Source of the DNA: an uncultured Hungatella sp.
GTDB lineage: Bacteria; Bacillota; Clostridia; Lachnospirales; Lachnospiraceae
Direction of reading: 5' to 3'
DNA length: 64,000 nt
NCBI GenBank assembly: GCA_910577935.1
Contig: CAJTOT010000014.1
Span: forward strand, 1-64,000
Under the pieces are notes generated by a model. It searched no databases and was not told the origin of the DNA. It saw only the letters and a list, made by a program, of their open reading frames with translations. Positions 15,721 to 24,463 of the stretch are shown one piece after another (the first letter of the stretch is position 1; each line of letters opens with the position of its first letter). The position numbers and the translations under genes are program-made.

Positions 15721-17052
15721 ATGAGCAAACCAATCGTAGCGGTGGTAGGGCGTCCCAATGTTGGAAAGTCCACGCTGTTTAATGCAATTGCCGGGGATAC
15801 CATCTCCATCGTCAAGGACACTCCCGGAGTCACCAGAGACCGGATCTATGCCGAGTGCAGCTGGCTTGACATGAATTTTACCCTGATCGACACCGGAGGC
15901 ATTGAGCCGGATACCACGGATATTATTTTGTCCCAGATGAGAGAACAGGCAGAGATCGCCATCGCCACGGCGGACGTGATCATTTTCCTGGTGGACGTGC
16001 GCCAGGGGCTGGTGGATTCCGACCAGCGGGTGGCGGAGATGCTGAGAAAGTCCAAGAAGCCGGTGGTTCTGGTGGTCAACAAGGTGGACAGCTTCCAGAA
16101 GTACGGCAATGACGTTTACGAATTTTACAACCTGGGAATCGGGGAGCCTGTCCCCGTCTCGGCGGCATCACGGCTGGGGCTGGGAGATATGCTGGACGTG
16201 GTCACCAGCCATTTTACGGCGAAGCATCTGGAGGAGGAGGAAGATGACCGCCCCCGCATCGCCATCGTGGGAAAGCCCAACGTGGGCAAGTCCTCGATCA
16301 TCAACAAACTGACGGGGGAGAACCGGGTCATCGTGTCCGACGTGGCGGGAACCACCAGGGATGCGGTGGACACGGAGGTGGTCTTCAACGGCGCGGAATA
16401 CGTGTTCATAGACACGGCGGGCCTGAGGAGAAAGAACAAAATCAAGGAAGAGCTGGAGCGGTACAGCATCATCAGGGCAGTGACGGCGGTGGAGAGGGCG
16501 GATGTGGTCATCGTGGTCATCGACGCGGCGGAGGGCGTGACGGAACAGGACGCCAAGATCGCAGGGATTGCCCACGAGAGAGGAAAGGGCATCATCATCG
16601 CCGTGAACAAGTGGGATGCCATAGAGAAGAACGATAAGACCATCTATGAGTTTACAAGGAGAATCCGGAATACCCTGTCTTTCATGCCCTACGCGGAGCT
16701 TATCTTCGTGTCGGCGGTGACAGGGCAGCGCCTGGAAAAGCTGTTCCAGCTCATCGACATGGTCCGGGAGAACCAGAACATGAGAGTCTCCACCGGCGTG
16801 CTCAACGAGATTATGAGTGAGGCGGTGGCCCTTCAGCAGCCGCCCTCGGACAAGGGGAAGAGGCTCCGCCTTTACTATATCACCCAGGTGGCAGTGAAGC
16901 CGCCTACCTTCGTGATTTTTGTCAACAGCAAGGAGCTTATGCACTTTTCATATACCCGTTATCTGGAAAACCGTATCCGGGAGGCATTCGGATTCCGGGG
17001 GACTGCTCTCAAGTTTATTATCAGGGAACGTTCGGGAAAGGAAGGAAAATGA
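15721..17052 (+). CDS. der: Ribosome biogenesis GTPase Der (EngA)
   Basis: A 443-residue double GTPase for 50S maturation. The first G domain has VVGRPNVGKSTLFN near residue 8, DTPGVTRD, DTGGIEP and VNKVD; the second starts near residue 180 with IVGKPNVGKSS, followed by GTTRDAVDT, DTAGLRRK and VNKWD. The C-terminal KH-like domain includes PPTFVIFVNS. The stop overlaps the plsY start by 4 bp. Confidence 0.97.
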   Translation: MSKPIVAVVGRPNVGKSTLFNAIAGDTISIVKDTPGVTRDRIYAECSWLDMNFTLIDTGGIEPDTTDIILSQMREQAEIAIATADVIIFLVDVRQGLVDSDQRVAEMLRKSKKPVVLVVNKVDSFQKYGNDVYEFYNLGIGEPVPVSAASRLGLGDMLDVVTSHFTAKHLEEEEDDRPRIAIVGKPNVGKSSIINKLTGENRVIVSDVAGTTRDAVDTEVVFNGAEYVFIDTAGLRRKNKIKEELERYSIIRAVTAVERADVVIVVIDAAEGVTEQDAKIAGIAHERGKGIIIAVNKWDAIEKNDKTIYEFTRRIRNTLSFMPYAELIFVSAVTGQRLEKLFQLIDMVRENQNMRVSTGVLNEIMSEAVALQQPPSDKGKRLRLYYITQVAVKPPTFVIFVNSKELMHFSYTRYLENRIREAFGFRGTALKFIIRERSGKEGK

Positions 17053-17687
17053 TGGAACGGATCATATGTCTGGTACTGGGATATTGTTTCGGCCTGTTTC
17101 AGACAGGCTATCTCTACAGCAAAAAGCACAACGTGGATATCAAAAAAGAGGGAAGCGGCAACTCCGGCAGCACCAACGTGCTCCGGGTCATGGGAGTGAA
17201 GGCGGGAATCATCGTGTTCCTGGGGGATGCGGGGAAGACCATACTGGCCTGCCTCGCTGCCAGGGTTCTGTTCGGAAACCGGCCTGACATGGTGAACCTT
17301 CTCGTCCTCTACGCGGCTCTGGGGGCGATTCTGGGCCACAACTATCCTTTCTACATGCACTTTAACGGAGGAAAGGGCATCGCCTGCACCGCAGGGCTTT
17401 TGGCTTCCATAGACTGGCGGCTCATGCTCATATGCCTGATCGTCTTTGTCATCATCGTGGCGGTCACCAGGTATGTGTCCCTGGGCTCACTGGTGGTTGT
17501 CAGCATCTTCCTGGCGTGGATGATCGTGTTCGGCCAGATGGGAGAGTACGGGCTGGGAGAAAGCCTGCGGCTGGAGTTTTACGGGGTGGCCGCGGTCATC
17601 GCCGCCCTGGCGTTTCTGCGGCACAGGGCCAATTTAAACCGCCTGATTCACGGAACGGAAAACAAGATCAGCGCGAAGAAAAAGTGA
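17049..17687 (+). CDS. plsY: Acyl-phosphate glycerol-3-phosphate acyltransferase PlsY
   Basis: A 212-residue integral membrane enzyme transferring the acyl group from acyl-phosphate to glycerol-3-phosphate, the first step of phospholipid synthesis. Signatures: GSGNSGSTNVLR (motif 1), GHNYPFYMHFNGGKGIA (motif 2) and a C-terminal FLRHRANLNRLIHGTENK (motif 3). Five to six hydrophobic segments are visible. In many Clostridia gpsA and spoIVA come next; here a liv operon intervenes and no gpsA is present in the window. Confidence 0.95.
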   Translation: MMERIICLVLGYCFGLFQTGYLYSKKHNVDIKKEGSGNSGSTNVLRVMGVKAGIIVFLGDAGKTILACLAARVLFGNRPDMVNLLVLYAALGAILGHNYPFYMHFNGGKGIACTAGLLASIDWRLMLICLIVFVIIVAVTRYVSLGSLVVVSIFLAWMIVFGQMGEYGLGESLRLEFYGVAAVIAALAFLRHRANLNRLIHGTENKISAKKK

Positions 17688-17700
17688 GAAGGGAAGGCCG

Positions 17701-17721
17701 GTTATACCAAGTATAACTTTT
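17701..17721 (+). terminator. Weak hairpin after plsY (terminator or operator)
   Basis: Perfect inverted repeat GTTATAC (17701-17707) / GTATAAC (17711-17717), loop CAA, followed by TTTT. The stem is AT-rich, so a protein-binding palindrome upstream of livK is equally possible. Confidence 0.4.
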
Positions 17722-17770
17722 CTGTATGGCTTTAAAGCGGCATTAAGGCGCCGTATAGGGGCGGAAACGG

Positions 17771-17799
17771 TTGACAAGGGAAAGGGTTATGGATATAAT
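17771..17799 (+). promoter_or_regulatory. Consensus sigma-A promoter for livK
   Basis: Exact TTGACA (17771-17776), 17-bp spacer, exact TATAAT (17794-17799). It is one of the strongest-looking promoters in the window, fitting high expression of a transport binding protein. Confidence 0.9.
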
Positions 17800-17851
17800 G
17801 TAAAAAGTTTTACATAAAAATGTTTGCATATTTATGAGGAGGAACAACATT

Positions 17852-19069
17852 ATGAAAAAACTGTTTACATTAGGTTTAACCGCCGCCATGGTTGCCTCGC
17901 TGACAGCCTGCGGGTCCGGCAGCGGCACTGCAGATACCACGGCAGCGGCGGGAGGAGAGACTTCAGCAGCAGGAGCGGAGGCTCCGGCAGCCGGCGGGGA
18001 AGCGGCAGAAGGAGAGACTTTCAAGATCGGAGTCATCGGGCCTCTCACCGGTCCGGCGGCAGCCTACGGCATTGCTGTGCAGAACGGCGCCGACCTGGCG
18101 GTGAAGGAGATCAACGCAGCCGGCGGCGTGAACGGCTTCATGCTTGAGTCAAACGCCCAGGACGACGAGCACGACGCTCAGAAGTCCGTCAATGCGTACA
18201 ACACCTTGAAGGACTGGGGCGCCCAGGTGATTGTAGGCTCCACCACATCGGACCCCTGTATCGCTGTCGCAGCCGAGTCTTCCAATGACAATATGTTCCA
18301 GATCACGCCTTCAGGCTCCGCGGTAGAGTGTGTGGCTCCGGACAACGTGTTCCGCGTATGCTTCGCAGACCCGGACCAGGGAACTGCCTCCGCCGTGTAC
18401 ATCGGAGAGCACAAGCTGGCCACCAAGGTGGCTGTGATCTATGACAGCTCCACTACCTATTCGTCAGGCATCCGGGAGGCATTCGTGAAGGAAGCAGGAA
18501 ACCAGGGGCTGGAGATTGTGGCTGACGAGGCGTTTACAGCCGACAACGCCACTGATTTTTCCGTCCAGCTGGACAAGGCGAAAGAGGCCGGCGCGGAGCT
18601 GGTGTTCCTTCCTGTCTATTACCAGGAGGCTTCCGTCATCTTAAAGCAGGCCAGCGACAAGGATTTCGCGCCTATCTTCTTCGGATGCGACGGCATGGAC
18701 GGTATTCTGACCGTGAAGAATTTTGACACTTCTCTGGCCGAGGGTCTGATGCTTCTGACCCCCTTCTCCACCACTGAGGAGAGCAGCAAGGCCTTTACCG
18801 AGGCTTATGTGGCGGCTTACGGCATCGAGCCCAATCAGTTCGCGGCTGATTCCTACGACGCGGTCTACGCCATCAGGGCGGCTATCGAGAAGTCCGGCGT
18901 GGCTGTTGACGCGGATTACTCAACCGTATGTGAAGCTTTTAAGACTGCCATGACCGAGATCAGCATCGACGGACTTACAGGCGCAGGTATGACCTGGAAC
19001 GCAGCAGGCGAGCCCGACAAGGCGCCGAAAGCAGTAAAGATCGTAAACGGCGTATACGAGATGCAGTAG
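17852..19069 (+). CDS. livK: Branched-chain amino acid ABC transporter, substrate-binding lipoprotein
   Basis: A 405-residue lipoprotein: a lysine-rich start, a hydrophobic core and lipobox LTAC with Cys20, then a Ser/Ala/Gly-rich linker to about residue 58. The periplasmic-binding-protein fold of the Leu/Ile/Val group begins FKIGVIGPLTGPAA and continues KEINAAGGVNG and DPCIAVAAES. The ATG at 17852 follows AGGAGG; the ATG at 17834 lies before that site. It is separated from the permease genes by a terminator and a second promoter, giving excess binding protein. The ligand is probably a branched-chain amino acid, though the family also includes other specificities. Confidence 0.9.
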   Translation: MKKLFTLGLTAAMVASLTACGSGSGTADTTAAAGGETSAAGAEAPAAGGEAAEGETFKIGVIGPLTGPAAAYGIAVQNGADLAVKEINAAGGVNGFMLESNAQDDEHDAQKSVNAYNTLKDWGAQVIVGSTTSDPCIAVAAESSNDNMFQITPSGSAVECVAPDNVFRVCFADPDQGTASAVYIGEHKLATKVAVIYDSSTTYSSGIREAFVKEAGNQGLEIVADEAFTADNATDFSVQLDKAKEAGAELVFLPVYYQEASVILKQASDKDFAPIFFGCDGMDGILTVKNFDTSLAEGLMLLTPFSTTEESSKAFTEAYVAAYGIEPNQFAADSYDAVYAIRAAIEKSGVAVDADYSTVCEAFKTAMTEISIDGLTGAGMTWNAAGEPDKAPKAVKIVNGVYEMQ

Positions 19070-19127
19070 CGAAGGGAAGCTGATGTTTCCGTCTGCATAT
19101 CCTGCATGGAAATATAATGATCCGGAG

Positions 19128-19155
19128 AGGGCTGTCCCTGGGACGGCCCTTTTTC
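19128..19155 (+). terminator. Rho-independent terminator after livK
   Basis: 10-bp stem AGGGCTGTCC (19128-19137) / GGACGGCCCT (19141-19150), one G-T pair, 3-nt loop, followed by a T-run. Confidence 0.88.
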
Positions 19156-19164
19156 CGTACTGCT

Positions 19165-19200
19165 GTTACTGTTCACAGGGCAGGAAATCTTTGGTCTTGC
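19165..19200 (+). repeat. Partial copy of the GTTACTGTTCAC dispersed repeat
   Basis: GTTACTGTTCACAGGGCAGG begins at 19165 and matches the terminus of the larger repeat at 30414-30547 (either strand), followed by a loosely similar TCTTGCGCA. It lies just past the livK terminator. No matching opposite arm was found, so it is a degenerate half-copy. Confidence 0.45.
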
Positions 19201-19225
19201 GCATCGTTTCCGCCTATGATATAAT
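19197..19225 (+). promoter_or_regulatory. Second promoter, for livHMGF
   Basis: TTGCGC (19197-19202), 17-bp spacer, TATAAT (19220-19225), with TGA directly before the -10 (extended -10). It lies between the livK terminator and livH. Confidence 0.7.
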
Positions 19226-19299
19226 TCGACATATTATTGTTTTTCAGATCACTGGAAAGTTCTGACGACTTTCTGACAGCCAACTAGAGGGGTGGATTC

Positions 19300-20181
19300 A
19301 TGAGTTTTCTTTCTTATTTAATCAGCGGGATCAGCCTTGGCAGCATTTATGCCATCATCGCGCTTGGATATACTATGGTATACGGAATCGCAAGAATGCT
19401 GAATTTTGCTCACGGGGATATTATTATGGTGGGCGGTTTTGCCATCTTTACGGTGGTGAGCACCCTGGGGATGGCGCCTTTGCTGGGAATCGTCACGGCG
19501 GCGGCGGTGTGCACCATCCTGGGAGTGACCATCGAGTTTGTGGCGTACAGGCCTCTTCGCGGGGCTTCCTCCCTGGCGGTTCTCATCACGGCCATCGGGG
19601 TCAGTTACCTGCTCCAGAACCTGGCGCTGCTCATCTTCGGCTCCAACGCCCGCCAGTTTACATCTGTGGTCACCATGCCGGGCTTAAAGCTGGCAGAGGG
19701 CAGGCTGTCCATATCAGGCGAGACCATCGTTACCATTCTTGTGTGTATTGTCATCATGGCAGGACTGACTGCGTTTATCAACAAAACCAGAATCGGACAG
19801 GCCATGCTGGCGGTGTCCGAGGACAGGGGAGCGGCCGCCCTCATGGGAATCAACGTGAACCGGACCATCGCCATCACCTTTGCCATCGGTTCGGCCCTGG
19901 CGGCTGTCGCGGGAGCTTTGCTGTGCTCCACCTATCCGTCCCTGACTCCCTACACCGGTTCCATGCCGGGAATCAAGGCTTTTGTGGCCGCGGTGTTCGG
20001 CGGCATCGGCTCCATCCCGGGAGCTCTTCTGGGAGGCGTTATCCTTGGAGTGGTGGAGAACCTGTCAAAGGCGTATATTTCGTCCCAGCTGTCGGATGCC
20101 ATCGTGTTCTCCCTGCTGATTGTGATTCTTCTGGTTCGTCCCACGGGGATACTGGGAAAGAAAATCAATGAGAAAGTGTAG
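19300..20181 (+). CDS. livH: Branched-chain amino acid ABC transporter permease
   Basis: A 293-residue inner-membrane permease with about eight hydrophobic segments. It begins with the LivH signature LISGISLGSIYAIIALGYTM, then GIARMLNFAHGDIIMVGGF, and near the C-terminus the EAA-like loop GIKAFVAAVFGGIGSIPGA. It forms the transmembrane heterodimer with LivM, whose gene starts within 10 bp. Confidence 0.94.
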   Translation: MSFLSYLISGISLGSIYAIIALGYTMVYGIARMLNFAHGDIIMVGGFAIFTVVSTLGMAPLLGIVTAAAVCTILGVTIEFVAYRPLRGASSLAVLITAIGVSYLLQNLALLIFGSNARQFTSVVTMPGLKLAEGRLSISGETIVTILVCIVIMAGLTAFINKTRIGQAMLAVSEDRGAAALMGINVNRTIAITFAIGSALAAVAGALLCSTYPSLTPYTGSMPGIKAFVAAVFGGIGSIPGALLGGVILGVVENLSKAYISSQLSDAIVFSLLIVILLVRPTGILGKKINEKV

Positions 20182-20190
20182 GTGTGTGTG

Positions 20191-21267
20191 ATGATGAAGG
20201 TGAAGAAGAACAAGATACTGATTCAAAACGGCATTACATACGCCATGGTCATCGCCTTCTGGGCAGTGATTCAGATTCTGTCCGCAGGGGGCCATGTGTC
20301 CAGCCTGATGAAGGGGCTTTTAGTTCCCCTGTGCATCTACGGGATTCTGGCGGTGTCCCTGAACCTGACGGTGGGGATACTGGGAGAGTTGAGCCTGGGG
20401 CACGCGGGCTTCATGTGCGTGGGAGCTTTTACCGGGGCTTTTATCACCAGATGCATGGAGGCCTCCATACCAAGTGTGGGAGCGCGGTTTTTTCTTGCCC
20501 TGGTCGTGGGGTCCGCCATGGCGGGGGTGTTCGGAATCCTCATCGGAATTCCGGTTCTCCGCCTGAAGGGAGATTATCTGGCCATCGTGACCCTGGCCTT
20601 CGGCGAGATCATCAAGAACCTGATCAATGTCATGTTTATAGGCCGCGACTCCAGAGGCTTCCACTTCTCCATCAAGGACAGTCTGTCCCTCGGCCTGGAG
20701 GAGGGGGGAGAGGTGATTGTAAAAGGAGCCCAGGGCATCACGGGAACACCCAGGGCCGCCACCTTCACCATCGGCGTTCTTCTGCTTTTGCTGACTCTGG
20801 TTATCGTCCTGAACCTGATCAACTCCCGGACAGGCCGGGCCATCATGGCTATCAGGGACAACCGCATCGCGGCAGAGTCCATCGGAATCAACATTACCAA
20901 GTACAAGCTGATGGCATTCTCCATCTCCGCCGCCCTGGCGGGCATGGCAGGCGTCCTCTATGCCCACAGCCTGGCCACCCTGGCGGCCACATCCGCCAAT
21001 TTCGGGTATAACAAGTCCATCATGATCCTGGTGTTCGTGGTTCTTGGCGGCCTGGGCAACATACGCGGCTCCGTCATCGCGGCCATCATCCTCACGGCTC
21101 TGCCGGAGCTTTTGAGAGGGCTCAACGACTACCGCATGCTCATCTACGCCATTGTGCTCATTGTGATGATGCTGTTCAACTCCAGCCCCAAGGCCATTGA
21201 GATGAGAACCGTGTTCATGGAAAAAGTCAGACATAAAAAATCAGAATCTGCTGCAAAGGAGGCTTAG
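20191..21267 (+). CDS. livM: Branched-chain amino acid ABC transporter permease
   Basis: A 358-residue permease with an N-terminal hydrophobic extension and the LivM core: LNLTVGILGELSLGHAGFM, RLKGDYLAIVTLAFGEII and the late cytoplasmic loop MILVFVVLGGLGNIRGS. The ATG at 20191 is preferred (AGGTG 6 nt upstream); the frame also opens with GTG at 20182 directly after the livH stop. It partners LivH; LivG and LivF supply ATP hydrolysis. Confidence 0.93.
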   Translation: MMKVKKNKILIQNGITYAMVIAFWAVIQILSAGGHVSSLMKGLLVPLCIYGILAVSLNLTVGILGELSLGHAGFMCVGAFTGAFITRCMEASIPSVGARFFLALVVGSAMAGVFGILIGIPVLRLKGDYLAIVTLAFGEIIKNLINVMFIGRDSRGFHFSIKDSLSLGLEEGGEVIVKGAQGITGTPRAATFTIGVLLLLLTLVIVLNLINSRTGRAIMAIRDNRIAAESIGINITKYKLMAFSISAALAGMAGVLYAHSLATLAATSANFGYNKSIMILVFVVLGGLGNIRGSVIAAIILTALPELLRGLNDYRMLIYAIVLIVMMLFNSSPKAIEMRTVFMEKVRHKKSESAAKEA

Positions 21268-21272
21268 AGAAA

Positions 21273-22031
21273 ATGGCAATGTTGGAAGCGAAGAACCTCG
21301 GCATTTCATTTGGAGGCCTTAAGGCGGTAGATAATTTTAATATGACCATTGAAAAAGGCCAGCTGTACGGTCTCATCGGCCCCAACGGGGCGGGGAAAAC
21401 AACTGTGTTCAACCTGCTTACAGGTGTTTACAAGCCTGACTTGGGCACCATCCACCTGGATGGGAGAAATATTACCGGAAAAAAGACCATCGAGATCAAC
21501 CAGGCCGGAATCGCCAGAACATTTCAAAATATCCGCCTGTTTAAGGAGCTCACTGTCCTGGACAACGTAAAGGCAGGATTGCACAACCATCATCCCTACT
21601 CAACCATCGAGGGGATTTTCCGTCTTCCCAGGTACTACAAGGTGGAGCGGGAGATGAACGACAGGGCCATGGAGCTTTTGAAGGTGTTTGACCTGGACGG
21701 GGAGTCCGGCTGCAAGGCCTCCAACCTGCCCTACGGCAAGCAGAGAAAGCTGGAGATTGCCAGGGCGCTGGCCACCGACCCAAAGTTTCTCCTTTTGGAC
21801 GAGCCCGCCGCGGGGATGAACCCAAACGAGACGGCGGAGCTGATGGAGACCATCCGGTTCGTGCGTGAGGAGTTTGACATGACCATTCTGCTGATTGAGC
21901 ACGACATGAAGCTGGTTTCCGGTATCTGCGAGAAGCTGACGGTGCTGAATTTCGGGCAGGTGCTGACCCAGGGCGAGACGTCGGAGGTGCTCAACGACAG
22001 GCGGGTTATCACCGCGTATCTTGGGGAGTAG
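21273..22031 (+). CDS. livG: Branched-chain amino acid ABC transporter ATP-binding protein LivG
   Basis: A 252-residue ATPase: Walker A GPNGAGKTT near residue 40, the LivG-specific GIARTFQNIRLF at the Q-loop, a degenerate ABC signature NLPYGKQRKLEIARAL, Walker B FLLLDEPAAGMNP, and switch His in LIEHDM. It follows livM by 5 bp with AAAGGAGG upstream. It is cytoplasmic and membrane-associated with LivHM. Confidence 0.95.
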   Translation: MAMLEAKNLGISFGGLKAVDNFNMTIEKGQLYGLIGPNGAGKTTVFNLLTGVYKPDLGTIHLDGRNITGKKTIEINQAGIARTFQNIRLFKELTVLDNVKAGLHNHHPYSTIEGIFRLPRYYKVEREMNDRAMELLKVFDLDGESGCKASNLPYGKQRKLEIARALATDPKFLLLDEPAAGMNPNETAELMETIRFVREEFDMTILLIEHDMKLVSGICEKLTVLNFGQVLTQGETSEVLNDRRVITAYLGE

Positions 22032-22045
22032 GAGGAGAGGACGTT

Positions 22046-22756
22046 ATGGCAATACTGGAAGTGAAAGATCTGGAAGTGTACTATGGTGTCATCCAGGCCA
22101 TCAAGGGAATCTCCTTTGAGGTGAACCAGGGAGAGATCATTGCCCTCATCGGGGCCAACGGCGCGGGGAAGACCACCACGCTGCAGACAGTCACCGGCCT
22201 GATTCCGGCCAAGGCCGGAAAGATCATATACGAGGGAAATGATATCACCCGCATCGCCAGTCACAAGCTGGTGTCTATGGGGATGGCCCATGTGCCCGAG
22301 GGCAGAAGGGTTTTCGCCCAGCTCACCGTGCTGCAGAACCTGAAGCTGGGGGCCTACACCAGGAAAGACAAAAAAGAGATTGACGAGACACTGGGGACCA
22401 TCTACAAGCGTTTTCCCCGCCTGGAGGAGAGAAAGAACCAGCCGGCGGGAACCTTGAGCGGCGGCGAGCAGCAGATGCTTGCCATGGGCAGGGCGCTTAT
22501 GTCCCACCCCAAGCTGATTGTCATGGACGAGCCCTCCATGGGCCTGTCCCCCATCTATGTCAACGAGATTTTCGACATTATCAAGGAGATCAACGACGGC
22601 GGCACCACGGTGCTTCTGGTGGAGCAGAACGCCAAGAAGGCCCTGTCCATCGCTGACAAGGCATACGTTTTGGAGACGGGAAAGATCGTGTTAAGCGGCG
22701 ATGCCAAGGAGCTGATGAATGACGATTCCGTGAAGAAGGCATATTTAAGTGAATAG
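22046..22756 (+). CDS. livF: Branched-chain amino acid ABC transporter ATP-binding protein LivF
   Basis: A 236-residue ATPase: LEVYYGVIQAIKGISFEV at the A-loop, GANGAGKTT (Walker A), MAHVPEGRRVFAQLTVLQNL (LivF Q-loop region), LSGGEQQMLAMGRAL (signature), LIVMDEPSMGLSP (Walker B), LVEQNA (switch region, with Gln-Asn replacing His, usual for LivF). It is the last gene of the operon; its terminator overlaps the spoIVA ribosome site. Confidence 0.95.
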   Translation: MAILEVKDLEVYYGVIQAIKGISFEVNQGEIIALIGANGAGKTTTLQTVTGLIPAKAGKIIYEGNDITRIASHKLVSMGMAHVPEGRRVFAQLTVLQNLKLGAYTRKDKKEIDETLGTIYKRFPRLEERKNQPAGTLSGGEQQMLAMGRALMSHPKLIVMDEPSMGLSPIYVNEIFDIIKEINDGGTTVLLVEQNAKKALSIADKAYVLETGKIVLSGDAKELMNDDSVKKAYLSE

Positions 22757-22779
22757 TTTATCACCCCCCTGCATATATT
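22751..22779 (+). promoter_or_regulatory. Candidate sigma-E promoter of spoIVA
   Basis: GAATAGT at 22751-22757, a 14-bp spacer and CATATATT at 22772-22779 closely match the sporulation sigma-E consensus (GHATATT - 14 - CATACAHT), with 6 of 7 and 7 of 8 matches. Transcription would start near 22786, inside the loop of the livF terminator hairpin. Confidence 0.65.
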
Positions 22780-22806
22780 GTAACAGCACAGCAAGGGGGT
22801 ATTTTT
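22763..22806 (+). terminator. livF terminator overlapping the spoIVA ribosome binding site
   Basis: Stem ACCCCC-C-TGC (22763-22772) / GCA-A-GGGGGT (22791-22800), 9 pairs with one mismatch, an 18-nt loop, then ATTTTT. The 3' arm contains AAGGGGG, the Shine-Dalgarno sequence for the ATG at 22807, so a read-through liv transcript would hide it. Confidence 0.7.
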
Positions 22807-24282
22807 ATGGAGCAATTTTCTGTATACAAGGATATCAAGGCGAGAACCGGAGGCGAGATCTACCTGGGGGTAGTAGGGCCGGTGCGGACGGGAAAATCCA
22901 CGTTTATCAAGCGGTTTATGGAGCTGATGGTGCTCCCGGAGATGGAAGACGAGCACAGCAGGACCCAGGCCAGAGATGAGCTGCCCCAGAGCGCGGCGGG
23001 GAAGACCATCATGACCACGGAGCCCAAATTTATTCCCAAGGAGGCGGCGGAGGTGGCTTTGGGAGACGGCATCGACGTGAAGGTCCGCCTCATCGACTGT
23101 GTGGGCTTTATGATCGACGGGGCGGCGGGACATATTGAAAATGACAGCGAGAGGCTGGTGAAGACGCCCTGGTATGACTACCAGATTCCCTTCACCAAGG
23201 CGGCGGAGATCGGCACCAGGAAGGTTATCACGGACCACTCCACCATAGGAATCGTGGTGACCACGGACGGAACCATAGGAGATATCAAGAGGCCTGCCTA
23301 CGGACCGGCGGAGGAGCGGACGGTGGAGGAGTTAAAAGAGCTGGGCAAGCCGTTTATCATGCTTTTAAATTCTGTCAGGCCTTTCTCAGACGAGACCAGA
23401 CAGCTGGCCTGGGAGCTTGGGGAAAAGTACGGCGTGTCTGTTCTCCCAGTCAACTGCGAGCAGCTGAAAAAGGAAGATATTTTACATATTTTGGAACAGG
23501 TTTTGAAAGAGTTCCCTGTCACCCAGCTGAATTTCAGAATCCCCAAGTGGCTGGAGATCCTCCCGCCTGACCACTGGCTGAAGGCAGGGGTGATTCAGTG
23601 CGTGAAGGACCTTCTGGGCAAGGTGAATCAGATGAAAGACGTGGCGGGGGCCCTGACGGACATGGTCACGGACGTGGTCAGGGGCATGAAGGCAGACCGT
23701 ATGGACTTATCCAGCGGCGTGGTGTCCGTGGATGTCAATGTGGACGATCACTACTATTATGAAATTCTAAGCGACTATGTGGGGATTCCCATCGGGGGAG
23801 AGTATCAGCTTATGCAGCAGCTCCGCTCCTTAGCCCGGATGAAGCAGGAGTACGAGAAGGTCCAGAACGCCATGAGCCAGGTGAGGCTGCGGGGCTACGG
23901 GGTGGTGACTCCCGAGAAGTCGGAGATTGTCCTCGACGAGCCCCAGGTGATCCGCCACGGCAACAAATACGGGGTGAAGATGCGGGCCGAAGCGCCATCC
24001 ATCAACATGATCAAGGCCCACATAGAGACGGAGATCGCCCCGATAGTGGGGAGCCAGCAGCAGGCGGAGGACTTGATCGCCTACATCAAGCAGAACGCCA
24101 GGGAGAGCGACGAGGGCATCTGGAGCACCAATATTTTCGGAAAATCCATAGAACAGATTGTGGAGGACGGAATCCAGGCAAAGGTGTCCCAGCTGACGGA
24201 GGACTGCCAGATGAAGCTCCAGGACACGCTGCAGAAGATTATAAACGACAGCAAAGGGGGGATGATCTGCATCATCATCTGA
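22807..24282 (+). CDS. spoIVA: Stage IV sporulation protein A (spore coat ATPase)
   Basis: A 491-residue protein that polymerises on the forespore surface using ATP and forms the coat basement layer. The TRAFAC-type N-terminal domain has Walker A GPVRTGKST (24-32), TIMTTEPKFIP (switch region) and LIDCVGFMIDGA (Walker B region). The middle and C-terminal domains are conserved, and the last residues, GGMICIII, resemble the membrane-anchoring C-terminus that binds SpoVM. Presence of spoIVA marks the organism as a spore former. Confidence 0.96.
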   Translation: MEQFSVYKDIKARTGGEIYLGVVGPVRTGKSTFIKRFMELMVLPEMEDEHSRTQARDELPQSAAGKTIMTTEPKFIPKEAAEVALGDGIDVKVRLIDCVGFMIDGAAGHIENDSERLVKTPWYDYQIPFTKAAEIGTRKVITDHSTIGIVVTTDGTIGDIKRPAYGPAEERTVEELKELGKPFIMLLNSVRPFSDETRQLAWELGEKYGVSVLPVNCEQLKKEDILHILEQVLKEFPVTQLNFRIPKWLEILPPDHWLKAGVIQCVKDLLGKVNQMKDVAGALTDMVTDVVRGMKADRMDLSSGVVSVDVNVDDHYYYEILSDYVGIPIGGEYQLMQQLRSLARMKQEYEKVQNAMSQVRLRGYGVVTPEKSEIVLDEPQVIRHGNKYGVKMRAEAPSINMIKAHIETEIAPIVGSQQQAEDLIAYIKQNARESDEGIWSTNIFGKSIEQIVEDGIQAKVSQLTEDCQMKLQDTLQKIINDSKGGMICIII

Positions 24283-24361
24283 TTGAGGAGAAAAAACCGC
24301 CGGCTATGTGGAGGGAGTCCGCAGGACCGGCGGCCGGTTTATAGGCGCCGGCCTGGAAACC

Positions 24362-24390
24362 TTGCAACACCGGCAGATTTATGGTAAGAT
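24362..24390 (+). promoter_or_regulatory. Possible promoter for the beta-CASP hydrolase gene
   Basis: TTGCAA (24362-24367), 17-bp spacer, TAAGAT (24385-24390). Upstream, 24294-24345 is GC-rich and can form an imperfect stem (AAACCG / CGGTTT with CCGG / CCGG inside) that may end the spoIVA transcript. Confidence 0.4.
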
Positions 24391-24463
24391 GAACATAGAT
24401 ATTTTCGGCACGGCTTTAAAAGATTCAGACAGTAACATACTAAACATAAAGGAGGATTTAAGT

